A DNA stretch of 64,000 nucleotides, from NCBI RefSeq assembly GCF_051401765.1, contig NW_027480423.1:11594001-11658000 (forward strand), in the 5' to 3' direction. This document shows positions 50,901 to 61,957 of this stretch, piece after piece. Made by a program: the position numbers and the translations under genes. Under the pieces are notes generated by a model, which saw only the letters and a list, made by a program, of their open reading frames with translations, was not told where the DNA came from and did not search any database. How positions within the stretch are numbered: the first letter of the stretch is position 1; each line of letters begins with the position of its first letter. This DNA comes from Calliopsis andreniformis (Eukaryota; Arthropoda; Insecta; Hymenoptera; Andrenidae).

Positions 50901-53900
50901 CATTTGATGGAGCAACGCCCTAGATTCAAGCCTAGGTTGCCCGGAACGTAGAAATGACCATTACTTTCACACTGGTTGCAATTATTCCTGTTATACTATG
51001 GCAAGATTGTGTATTTTTATTGTATTTTTTGCTTCGGGCAGTGACTTCTCAGGCGCTAGCTATTCGATCTGGTGGCACAACGCACTAGAGTGAAGCCTAG
51101 TTTGCCCGGATCGTAGAAATGACCATAACTTTCATACTGGTTGCAATTATTCGTTTTATACGATGGAAAAACTGTTGTATATATTATGTATTTGTTGCTT
51201 CTAGTGTTGACTTCTTAGGCCATAACTATTCCGTCTGGTGGAGCAACGCCATAGAGCGAAACGTAGGTTGCCCGGATCGTAGAAATGACCATTATGTTCA
51301 CACTAGTTGCAATTATTCCTGTTATACGATGGAAAAACTGTTCCATTTATTTTGTATTTTATGCTTCGGGCGTCGACTTCTAAGGCCTTAACTATTCGGG
51401 CTGGTGGAGCAACATCCTAGAGTTAAACCTAGGTTACCCGGAACGTAGAAATGACCAGTACATTCACACTGTTAGCAGTTATTCCTGTTATACGATCTAA
51501 AGACTGTTGCATCTTTATTGTGTTTTATGCTTCTGTCGTTGACTTCTCAGGCCCTAACTATTCGATCTGGTGGAACAACGCCCTAGAGCGAAGCCTAGGT
51601 TGCCCGGAACATAGAAATGGCCAGTACTTTCACACTGGTTGCAATTAGACTTGTTATACGATGGAAGGACTGTTGCATTTTTATTGTATTTTATGTTTCA
51701 GGCGTTGACTTGTAAGGTCCTAGCTATTCGATCTCGTGGGGCAACGTCCAAGAGTGAAGCGTATGTTGCCCGAAGCGTAGGAATGACCATTACTTTCACA
51801 CTGGTTGCAATTATTCTTTTTATACGATGGAAAAACTGTTGTATTTTTACTGTATCTTATGCGTCTGGAGTTGTTTTCTAATTCCCTAGCTATTCGACCT
51901 GGTGGTGCAACGCCCTAGTGCGAATCCTAGGTTGCACGGAACGTAGAAATGCCCATTACTTTCACACTGGTTGCAATTATTCCTGTTATACGATGGAACA
52001 ACTGTTGTATTTTTATTATATTCTATGCTTCTGGCGCTGACGTCTAAGTCCCTAGCTATTGGATCTGGTGGAGCAACACCCTAGAGCGAAACCTAGGATG
52101 CCCGGGACGTAGAAATGACCATTACCTTCACACTGGTTGCAATTATTCCTGTTATACGATTGAAGGACTGTTGTATTTTTATAGTATTTTATGCTTCTGT
52201 CGTTGACTACTTAGGCCCTAGCTATTCGATCTGGTGGAACAACGCAGTAGAGTGAAGCCTAGGTTGCACGGAACGTAGAAATGACCATAACTTTCACACT
52301 GGTTGCAATTATTCGCCTTATGCAATGGAAAAACTGTTGTATTTATATTGTATTTTATGCTTCTGGAGTTGACTTCTTAGGTCCTAACTATTCGATCTGG
52401 TGGAGCAACGCCCTAGAGTGAAACCTAGGTTGCTCGGAATGTAGAAATGACCATAACTTTCACACTGGTTGCAATTATTCGTTTTATACGATGGAAAAAC
52501 TGCTGCATCTTTACTGTATTTTATGCTTCTGGCGTTGACTTCTAAGGCCCTAATTATTCGATCTGGTGGAGCAACGCCCTTGCGTGAAGCCTAGGTTGCC
52601 CGGAACGTCGAAATGGCCATAACTTTCATACTGGTAGCAATTATTCGTTTTATACGATGGAAGAACTGTTATATTTATATTGTATTTTATACTTCTGGTG
52701 TTGACTTCTAAGGCCCTAACTATTCGATCTGGTGGAGCAACGCCCTAGAGTGAAGCCTAGGTTGCCCGGAACGTAGAAATGACCATTACATTCACACTGG
52801 TGGCTATTATTCCTTTTATGACCATTACTTTCACATTGTTTGCAATTATCCATTTTATACGATGGAAAAGCTGTTGTATTTATATTGCATTTTATGCTTC
52901 TGGCGTTGGCTTCTAAGTCCGTAACAATTAGATGTGGTGGAGCAACGCCCTAGAGTGAAGCCTAGGTTGCCCGGAAAGTAGAAATGGCCATAACTTTCAT
53001 ACTGGTTGCAATTATTCGTTTTATACGATGGAAAAACTGTTGCATTTATATTGTATTTTATGCTTCTGACGTTGAATTCTAAGGCCGTAGCTATTCGATG
53101 TGGTGGAGCAACGTCCTAGAGTGAAGCCTAGGTTGCCCGGAACGTAGAAATGACCATTACTTTCACACTGGTTGCAATTATTCGTTTTATACAATGGAAA
53201 GACTGTTGTATTTATTATGTATTTGGTGCTTCTGGCGTTGACTTCATAGGCCATAACTATTCCATCTGGTGGAGCAACGCCATAGAGTGAAACGTAGGTT
53301 GCCCGGAACGTAGAAATTACCATTGCTTTCACAATGATTGCAATTATTCATTTTATACGATGGAAAAACTGCTGTACTTATATTATATTTTATTCTTCTG
53401 TCGTTGATTTCTAAGTCCCTAGCTATTCGATCTGGTGGAGCAACGCACTAGAGTTAAACCTAGGTTACCCGGAACGTAGAAATGACCAGTACTTTCACAC
53501 TGTTTGCAGTTATTCCTGTTCCACGATGGAAAAACTGTTGCATATTTATTGTATTTTGTGCTTCTGGCGTTGACTACTAAGGCCCTAAGTGTTCGATCTG
53601 GTGGAGCAACGCCCTAGAGTGAAGCCTAGTTTGCCCGGATCGTAGAAATGACCATAACTTTCATACTGGTTGCAATTATTCGTTTTATACGATGGAAAAA
53701 CTGTTGTATATATTATGTATTTGCTGCTTCTAGTGTTGACTTCTTAGGCCATAACTATTCCGTCTGGTGGAGCAACGCCATAGAGCGAAACGTAGGTTGC
53801 CCGGATCGTAGAAATGACCATTATGTTCACACTAGTTGCAATTATTCCTGTTATACGATGGAAAAACTGTTTAATTTTTTTGTATTTTATGCTTCTGGCG

Positions 53901-53989
53901 TTGAATTCTAAGTCCCTAGCTATTCGATCGGGTGGAGCAACGCCCTAGAGTGAAGCCCAGGTTGCCCGGAACGTAGAAATGACCATTAC
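47939..53989 (-). repeat. 6051-bp HOR, unit B
   Basis: This is a near-perfect tandem copy of unit A. The match ends at about 53989, where unit A continues cattcacactggtggc and this side continues tttcatactgttttc. The monomer at the edge (cgatcgggtggagc, gaagcccagg) is shared by both ends, as expected from unequal exchange between two monomers in register. An assembly duplication cannot be excluded from sequence alone. Confidence 0.9.
52781..52819 (-). repeat. Truncated 39-bp monomer, site 6
   Basis: Same remnant and junction, 6051 bp after site 4, in the second 6051-bp unit. No further copy is seen to the right of this position. Confidence 0.9.
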
Positions 53990-54785
53990 TTTCATACTGT
54001 TTTCAATTATTCATTTTATACGGTGGAAAAGCTGTTGTATTTACTTTGTCTTTTATGCTTCTGGCGTTGACTTCTAAGGCCGTAGCTATTAGATGTGGTG
54101 GAGCAACGCGCTAGAGTTAAACCTAGGTTACACGAAACACAGAAATGACCAGTACCTTCACACTGTTTGCAGTTATTCCTGTTATACGATGGAAAAACTG
54201 TTGCATCCTTATTGCATTTTATGCTTCTGTCGTTGACTACTAAGGCCCTATCTGTTCGATCTGGTGGAGCAACGCCCTAGAGTCAAGCCTAGGTTGCTCG
54301 GAATGTTGAAATGTCCATAACTTTCGCACTGGTTGCAATTATTCGTTTTATACGATGGAAAAACTGTTGCATCTTTATTGTATTTTATGCTTCTGGCGTT
54401 GACTTCTAAGGCCCTCATTATTCGATCTGGTGGAGCAACGCCGTAGAGTGACGTCTAGGTTCCCCGGAACGTAGAAATGACCATCACTTTCACAATGTTT
54501 GCAATTATTCAATTTATACGATGGAAAAACTGTTGTACTTATATTGTATTTTACTCTTCTGGCGTTGACTTCTTAGGCCCTAACTATTCGATCTGGTGGA
54601 ACAGCGGCCTAGAGTGAAGCCTAGGTTGCCCGGAACGTAGCAATGACCATTACGATCACACTGTTTGCAAATATACTTTATATACGATGGAAAAGCTGTT
54701 GTATTTATATTGTATTTTATTCTTCTGGCGTTGAATTCTAAGTGCCTAGCTATTCGATCTGGTAGAGCAATGCCCTATAGTGAAG
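53930..54785 (-). repeat. Block repeated at +2656 bp, copy 1
   Basis: About five monomers, beginning at gtggagcaacgccctagagtg with gaagcccagg, match 56586-57441 at an offset of 2656 bp (exactly 16 monomers). Shared variants include ttactttgtcttttatgc, gaaacacagaaatgacc and gacgtctaggttccccgg. The two copies part at about 54785. Confidence 0.8.
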
Positions 54786-55196
54786 CCTAGGGTGCCCGGA
54801 AAGTAGAAATGAACATTATTTTCACACTGGCTGCAATTATTCGTTTTATACGATGGAAAAACTGTTATATTTATACTGTATTTTGTGCTTCTGGTGTTGA
54901 CTTCTAAGGCCCTAGCTATTCGATCTGGTGGAGCAACGCCCTAGAGCGAAGCCTAGGTAGCCCGGAACGTAGAAATGACCATTACTTTCACACTGGTTGC
55001 AATTATTCGTTTTATACGATGGAAAAACTGTTGCATCTTTATTGTATTTTATGCTTCGGGCGTTGACTTCTAAGGCCCTAACTACTCAACCTGTTAGAGC
55101 AACGCCCTAGTGTGAAACCTAGGTTGCCCGGAAAGTTGAAATGACCATAACTCTCATACTGGTTGCAGTTATTCGTTTTATACGATGGAAAAACTG
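54786..55196 (-). repeat. Satellite between reused blocks
   Basis: Two and a half ordinary monomers with no near-identical copy noticed in the window. They carry variants such as cctaggtagcccgg and actactcaacctgttagagc. Nothing else is seen. Confidence 0.7.
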
Positions 55197-55860
55197 TTGT
55201 GTTTATATTGTATTTTACGCTTTTGGCTTTGAATTCTAAGGCCGTACCTATGCGATGTGGTGGAGCAACGCCCTAGAGTGAAGCCTAGGTTGCCCGGAAC
55301 GTAGAAAAGACCATTACTTTCACACTGGTTGCAATTATTCGTTTTATACGATGGAAAAACTGTAGTACTTATTTTGTATTCGGTGCTTCTGGCGTTGACT
55401 TCTTAGGCCCTAACTATTCGATCTGGTGCAGCAGCGTCATAGAGTGAAGCCTAGGGTGCCCGGAAAGTAGAAATGAACATTACTTTCACACTGGTTGCAA
55501 TTATTCGTTTTATACGATGGAAGAACTGTTGTATTTATTATGTATTTTATGCTTCTGGCGTTGACTTCTTAGGCCCTAACTATTCCATCTGGTTGAACAG
55601 CGCCCTAGGGTGAAGCCTAGGTTGCCCGGAACGTAGAAATGACCATTACTTTCACACTGGTTGCAATTATTCGTTTTATACGATGGAAAAACTGTTATAT
55701 TTATTTTGTATTTGGTGCTTCTGGCGTTGATTTCTTAGGCCTTAATTATTCGATCTGGAGCAGCAGCGCCATAGAGTGAAGCCTAGGGTGCCCGAAAAGT
55801 AGAAATGAACATTACTTTTACACTGGTTGCAATTATTCGTTTTATACGATGGAAAAACTG
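55197..55860 (-). repeat. Four-monomer block copied from the 6051-bp unit
   Basis: This matches 48355-49018 (and 42304-42967 in unit A), with cgatgcgatg-type variants, tgtagtacttattttg, gtgcagcagcgtcatag and tctggagcagcagcgcc in order. The offset to unit B is 6842 bp. A few substitutions separate it, for example cttttggctttg against cttctggctttg. Confidence 0.8.
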
Positions 55861-56183
55861 TTGTATTTATTATGTATTTTATGCTTCTGACGTTGAATTC
55901 TAAGGCCGTAGCTATCCGATGTGGTGGAGCAACGCAGTAGAGTGAAGCCTAGGTTGCCCGGAACCTGGAAATGACCATTACTTTCACGCTGGTTGCAATT
56001 ATTCGTTTTATACGATGGAAAAACTGTTGTATTTATTTTGTATTTGCTGCTTCTAGCGTTGACTTCTTAGGCCATAACTATTCCGTCTGGTGGAGCAACG
56101 CCATAGAGTGAAACGTAGGTTGCCCGGATCGTAGAAATGACCATTATATTCACACTAGTTGCAATTATTCCTTTTATACGATG
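55861..56183 (-). repeat. Two inserted monomers
   Basis: Relative to unit B of the 6051-bp HOR, two extra monomers lie here; the offset rises from 6842 to 7174 bp across them, exactly 332 bp. They resemble the tgctgcttctag type seen at 47670. Confidence 0.7.
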
Positions 56184-56585
56184 GAAAAACTGTTTTCTTT
56201 TTATTGTATTTTATGCTTCTGGCGTTGAATTCTAAGTCCCTAGCTATTCGATCTGGTGGAACAACGGCCTAGAGTGAAGCCTAGGTTGCCCGGAACGTAG
56301 CAATGACCATTACGATCACACTGTTTGCAAATATACATTATATACGATGGAAAAGCTGTTGTACTTATATTGTATTTTATTCTCCTGGCGTTGATTTCTA
56401 AGTCCCTAGCTATTCGATCTGGTGGAGCAACGCCCTAAAGTTAAACCTAGGTTACCCGGAACGTAGAAATGACCAGTACTTTCACAATGTTTGCAATTAT
56501 TCATTTTATATGATGGAAAAACTGTTGTACTTATATTGTATTTTATTCTTCTGGCGTTGACTTCTTAGGCCCTAACTATTCGATC
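56184..56585 (-). repeat. Block copied from the 6051-bp unit, continuation
   Basis: This matches 49010 to about 49375 at +7174 bp, starting at aactgttttctttttattg and including gcaaatatacattatatac and ttctcctggcgttg. It then passes into the second copy of the 2656-bp repeat. Confidence 0.75.
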
Positions 56586-57441
56586 GTGTGGAGCAACGCC
56601 CTAGAGTGAAGCCCAGGTTGCCCGGAACGTAGAAATGACCATTACTTTCATACTGTTTTCAATTATTCATTTTATACGGTGGAAAAGCTGTTGTATTTAC
56701 TTTGTCTTTTATGCTTCTGGCGTTGACTTCTAAGGCCGTAGCTATTAGATGTGGTGGAGCAACGCGCTAGAGTTAAACCTAGGTTACCCGAAACACAGAA
56801 ATGACCAGTACCTTCACACTGTTTGCAGTTATTCCTGTTATACGATGGAAAAACTGTTGCATCCTTATTGCATTTTATGCTTCTGGCGTTGACTACTAAG
56901 GCCCTATCTGTTCGATCTGGTCGAGCAACGCCCTAGAGTCAAGCCTAGGTTGCTCGGAATGTTGAAATGTCCATAACTTTCGCACTGGTTGCAATTATTC
57001 GTTTTATACGATGGAAAAACTGTTGCATCTTTATTGTATTTTATGCTTCTGGCGTTGACTTCTAAGGCCCTCATTATTCGATCTGGTGGAGCAACGCCGT
57101 CGAGTGACGTCTAGGTTCCCCGGAACGTAGAAATGACCATCACTTTCACAATGTTTGCAATTATTCATTTTATACGATTGAAAGACTGTTGTACTTATAT
57201 TGTATTTTACTCTTCTGGCGTTGACTTCTTATTCCCTAACTATTCGATCTGGTGGAACAGCGGCCTAGACTGAAGCCTAGGTTGCCCGGAACGTAGCAAT
57301 GACCATTACGATCACACTGTTTGCAAATATACTTTATATACGATGGAAAAGCTGTTGTATTTATATTGTATTTTATTCTTCTGGCGTTGAATTCTAAGTG
57401 CCTAGCTATTCGATCTGGTAGAGCAATGCCCTATAATGAAG
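56586..57441 (-). repeat. Block repeated at +2656 bp, copy 2
   Basis: Second copy of 53930-54785. Differences are scattered, for example cgatcgtgtgg against cgatcgggtgg at the start, tggtcgagcaac near 56920, and cttattccctaac near 57229. Confidence 0.8.
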
Positions 57442-57552
57442 CCTAGGTTGCCCGGAACCTAGAAATGACCATTACTTTCACACTGGTTGTAATTATTCGT
57501 TTTATACGATGGAAAAGCTGTTGTATTTATATTGTATTTTATGCTTCTGGCG
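57442..57552 (-). repeat. Short linker of ordinary satellite
   Basis: Less than one monomer between two reused blocks. It reads as normal satellite in register. Confidence 0.65.
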
Positions 57553-58638
57553 TTGACTTCTAAGGCCGTAGCTATTAGATGTGGTGGACCGACGCCCTAG
57601 TGTGACGCCTAGGTTGCCCGGAACGTAGAAATGACGATTACTTTCACAATGTTTGCAATTATTCATTTTATACGATGGTAAAACTGTTGTACTTATATCG
57701 TATTTTATTCTTCTGGCGTTGATTTCTAAGTCCCTAGCTATTCGATCTGGTGGAGTAACGCCCTAGAGTTAAACCTAGGTTACCCGGAACGTAGAAATGA
57801 CCAGTACTTTCACAATGATTGCAATTATTCATTTTATATGATGGAAAAACTGTTGTACTTATATTGTATTTTATTCTTCTGGCGTTGACTTCTTAGGCCC
57901 TAACTATTCGATCTGGTGGAACAACGCCCTAGAGGGAAGCCTAGGTTGCCCGGAACGTAGCAATGACCATTACCTTCACACTGGTTGCAATTATTCCTGT
58001 TATACGATGGAAAAACTGTTCTATTTATTTTGTATTTTATGCTTCGGGCGTCGACTTCTGAGGCCTAAACTATTCGGGCTGGTGGAGCAACATCCTAGAG
58101 TTAAACCTAGGTTACCCGGAACGTAGAAATGACCAGTACATTCACACTGTTAGCAGTTATTCCTGTTATACGATCTAAAGACTGTTGCATCTTTATTGTG
58201 TTTTATGCTTCTGTCGTTGACTTCTAAGGCCCTAGCCTTTCGATATGATGGAGCAACGCCCTAGAGTGAAGCCCAGGTTGCTCGGAATGTTGAAGTGTCC
58301 ATAACTTTCATACTGGTTGCAATTATTCATGCTATACGATGGAGAAACTGTTGTATTTTTATTGTATTTTATGTTTCAGGTGTTGACTTCTAAGGTCGTA
58401 GCTATTCGATCTCGTGGGGCAACGTCCATTAGTGAAGCGTATGTTGCCCGAAGCGTAGAAATGACCATTACTTTCAAACTGGTTGCAAATATTCTTTTTA
58501 TACGATGGAAAAACTGTTGAATTTTTATTGTATTTTATGCTTCTGGCGTTGAATTGTAAGTCACTAACTATTCGATCTGGTGGATCAACGCCCTAGACTG
58601 AAGTCTAGGTTGCCCGCGACGTAGAAATGACCATTACT
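57553..58638 (-). repeat. Block repeated at +2322 bp, copy 1
   Basis: About 6.5 monomers match 59875-60960 at 2322 bp (14 monomers less 2 bp). Shared variants are gtggtggaccgacgccc, atcgtattttattcttc, gaagcccaggttgctcgg, gtgtccataactttc and tctcgtggggcaacgtcc. Confidence 0.83.
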
Positions 58639-59874
58639 TTTACACTGGTTGCATTTATTCGCTCTATACGATGGAAAAACTGTTGTATTTATATTGTATT
58701 TTATGCTCCTGGCGTTGACGTCTTAGGTCCAAACTATTCGGTCTGGTGGACCAACGCCCTAGAGTGAAGCCTAGGTTGCACGGAACGTAGAAATGACCGT
58801 AACTTTCACACTGGTTGCATTATTCACTTTATGCAATGGAAAAACTGTTCTATTTATATTGTATTTTATGGTTCTGGCGTTGACTTCTTAGGCCATAACT
58901 ATTCAATCTGTTGGAGCAACGCCCTAGAGTGAAGCATAGGTTGCCCGGAAAGGAGAAATGACCATAACTTTCATACTGGTTGTAATTATTCGTTTTATAC
59001 GATGGAAAAACTGTTGTATTTATATTGTATTTTATGCTTCAGGCGTTGACTTCTAAGGCCGTAGCTATTCGATGTGGTGGTGCAACAGCCTACAGTGAAG
59101 CCTAGGTTGCCCGGAACGTGGAAATGACCATAACCTTCACACAGGTTGCAATTATTCGTTTTATACGATGGAAAGACTGTTTCATTTATTTTGTGGTTTA
59201 TGCTTCTGGCGTTGACTTTTAAGGCCCTAACTCTTCGATCTGGTGTAGCAACGCCTCAGAGTTAAGTTTTGGATGCCCGAAACGCCGAACTGAGCATTAC
59301 CTTCGCACTGGTTGCAGTGATCCATGCTATACAATGTAAAAACTGTTGTATTTATATTGTATTTTGTGCTTCTGGCGTTGACTTCTAAGGCCCTAACCAT
59401 TCAATCTGTTGGAGCAACATCCTAGGGTGAAACGTAGGTTGCCCGGACAATAGAAATGACCATCACTTTCACACTGGTTGCAATTATTCCTGTTATACGA
59501 TGGAAAATCTGTTGTATTTATATCGTATTTTATGCTTCTGGCGTTGACTTCTTAGGCCCTAACTATACCATCTGGTGGAACAACGCCCTAGAGTGAAGCC
59601 TAGGTTGCACGGAACGTAGAAATGACCATAACTTTCACACTGGTTGCATTATTCACTTTATGCAATGGAAAAACTGTTCTATTTATATTGTATTTTATGG
59701 TTCTGGCGTTGACTTCTTAGGCCCCAGCTATTCGATCTGGTGGAGCAACGCCCTAGCGTGAAGCCTAGGTTACCCGGAACGTAGAAATTACCAGTACTTT
59801 CATACTGGTTGCAATTATTCCTGTTACACGATGGGAAAGCTGTTGTATTTTTATTGTATTTTATGCTTCGGGCG
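58639..59874 (-). repeat. Mosaic satellite between the 2322-bp repeats
   Basis: About 7.5 monomers related to several units. The monomer with gcattattcactttatgc and tatggttctggcg (58820, 59650) also occurs at 44590, 50640 and 61470. The stretch from 59039 resembles the reused module at 43325. Part of 59212-59500 recurs at about 61038 (offset 1825 bp, eleven monomers less 1 bp). Confidence 0.75.
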
Positions 59875-60960
59875 ATGACTTCTAAGGCCGTAGCTATTAG
59901 ATGTGGTGGACCGACGCCCTAGTGTGACGCCTAGGTTGCCCGGAACGTAGAAATGACGATTACTTTCACAATGTTTGCAATTATTCATTTTATACGATGG
60001 TAAAACTGTTGTACTTATATCGTATTTTATTCTTCTGGCGTTGATTTCTAAGTCCCTAGCTATTCGATCTGGTGGAGTAACGCCCTAGAGTTAAACCTAG
60101 GTTACCCGGAACGTAGAAATGACCAGTACTTTCACAATGTTTGCAATTATTCATTTTATATGATGGAAAAACTGTTGTACTTATATTGTATTTTATTCTT
60201 CTGGCGTTGACTTCTTAGGCCCTAACTATTCGATCTGGTGGAACAACGCCCTAGAGGGAAGCCTAGGTTGCCCGGAACGTAGCAATGACCATTACCTTCA
60301 CACTGGTTGCAATTATTCCTGTTATACGATGGAAAAACTGTTCTATTTATTTTGTATTTTATGCTTCGGGCGTCGACTTCTAAGGCCTTAACTATTCGGG
60401 CTGGTGGAGCAACATCCTAGAGTTAAACCTAGGTTACCCGGAACGTAGAAATGACCAGTACATTCACACTGTTAGCAGTTATTCCTGTTATACGATCTAA
60501 AGACTGTTGCATCTTTATTGTGTTTTATGCTTCTGTCGTTGACTTCTAAGGCCCTAGCCTTTCGATATGATGGAGCAACGCCCTAGAGTGAAGCCCAGGT
60601 TGCTCGGAATGTTGAAGTGTCCATAACTTTCATACTGGTTGCAATTATTCATGCTATACGATGGAGAAACTGTTGTATTTTTATTGTATTTTATGTTTCA
60701 GGTGTTGACTTCTAAGGTCGTAGCTATTCGATCTCGTGGGGCAACGTCCATTAGTGAAGCGTATGTTGCCCGAAGCGTAGAAATGACCATTACCTTCAGA
60801 CTGGTTGCAAATATTCTTTTTATACGATGGAAAAACTGTTGAATTTTTATTGTATTTTATGCTTCTGGCGTTGGATTGTAAGTCCCTAACTATTCGATCT
60901 GGTGGAGCAACGCCCTAGACTGAAGTCTAGGTTGTCCGCGACGTAGAAATGACCATTACT
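59875..60960 (-). repeat. Block repeated at +2322 bp, copy 2
   Basis: Second copy of 57553-58638. It differs at isolated sites, such as gaatgattgc against gaatgtttgc-type changes near 57806/60128 and ttggattgtaagtcc against ttgaattgtaagtca near the right end. Confidence 0.83.
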
Positions 60961-61149
60961 TTCATACTGGTTGTAATTATTCGTTTTATACGATGGAAAA
61001 ACTGTTGTATTTATATTGTATTTTATGCTTCAGGCGTTGACTTTTAAGGCCCTAACTCTTCGATCTGGTGTAGCAACGCCTCAGAGTTAAGTTTTGGATG
61101 CCCGAAACGCCGAAATGATCATTACCTTCGCACTGGTTGCAGTGATCCA
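60961..61149 (-). repeat. Satellite linker with the acgccgaaatgatc monomer
   Basis: One monomer joining two blocks. It carries the marker ttttggatgcccgaaacgcc and gcagtgatccatgc, seen also at 38330, 40860, 43555, 49606 and 59265. Confidence 0.72.
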
Positions 61150-61957
61150 TGCTATACAATGTAAAAACTGTCGTATTTATATTGTATTTTGTGCTTCTGG
61201 CGTTGACTTCTAAGGCCCTAAACATTCAATCTGTTGGAGCAACATCCTAGGGTGAAACGTAGGTTGCCCGGACAATAGAAATGACCATCACTTTCACACT
61301 GGTTGCAATTATTCCTGTTATACGATGGAAAATCTGTTGCATTTATATCGTATTTTATGCTTGTGGCGTTGACTTCTTAGGCCCTAACTATACCATCTGA
61401 TGGAACAACGCCCTAGCGTGAAGCCTAGGTTACACGGAACGTAGAAATGACCATAACTTTCACACTGGTTGCATTATTCACTTTATGCAATGGAAAAACT
61501 GTTCTATTTATATTGTATTTTATGGTTCTGGCGTTGACTTCTTAGGCCCCAACTATTCGATCTGGTGGGGCAACGCCCTAGCGTGAAGCCTAGGTTACCC
61601 GGAACGTAGAAATGACCAGTACTTTCATACTGGTTGCAATTATTCCTGTTATACGATGGAAAAGCTGTTGTATTTTTATTGTATTTTATGCTTCGGGCGT
61701 TGACTTCTAAGGCCCTAGCTATTCCATTTGATGGAGCAACGCCCTAGAGTCAAGCCTAGGTTGCCCGGAACGTAGAAATGACCATTACTTTCACACTGGT
61801 TGCAATTATTCCTGTTATACTATGGCAAGATTGTGTATTTTTATTGTATTTTTTGCTTAGGGCAGTGACTTCTCAGGCGCTAGCTATTCGATCTGGTGGC
61901 ACAACGCACTAGAGTGAAGCCTAGTTTGCCCGGATCGTAGAAATGACCATAACTTTC
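61150..61957 (-). repeat. 808-bp block near-identical to 50326-51133
   Basis: From gtaaaaactgtcgtatttat through aacatcctagggtgaaacg and gattgtgtatttttattg to tttgcccggatcgtag, the order and rare variants match unit B (and unit A at 44275-45082). The offset is 10824 bp from unit B. Small differences include gcttgtggcg and tttgcttagggcag. It ends where the older copies read ttcatactgg and this one reads ttcacactgg. Confidence 0.8.
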
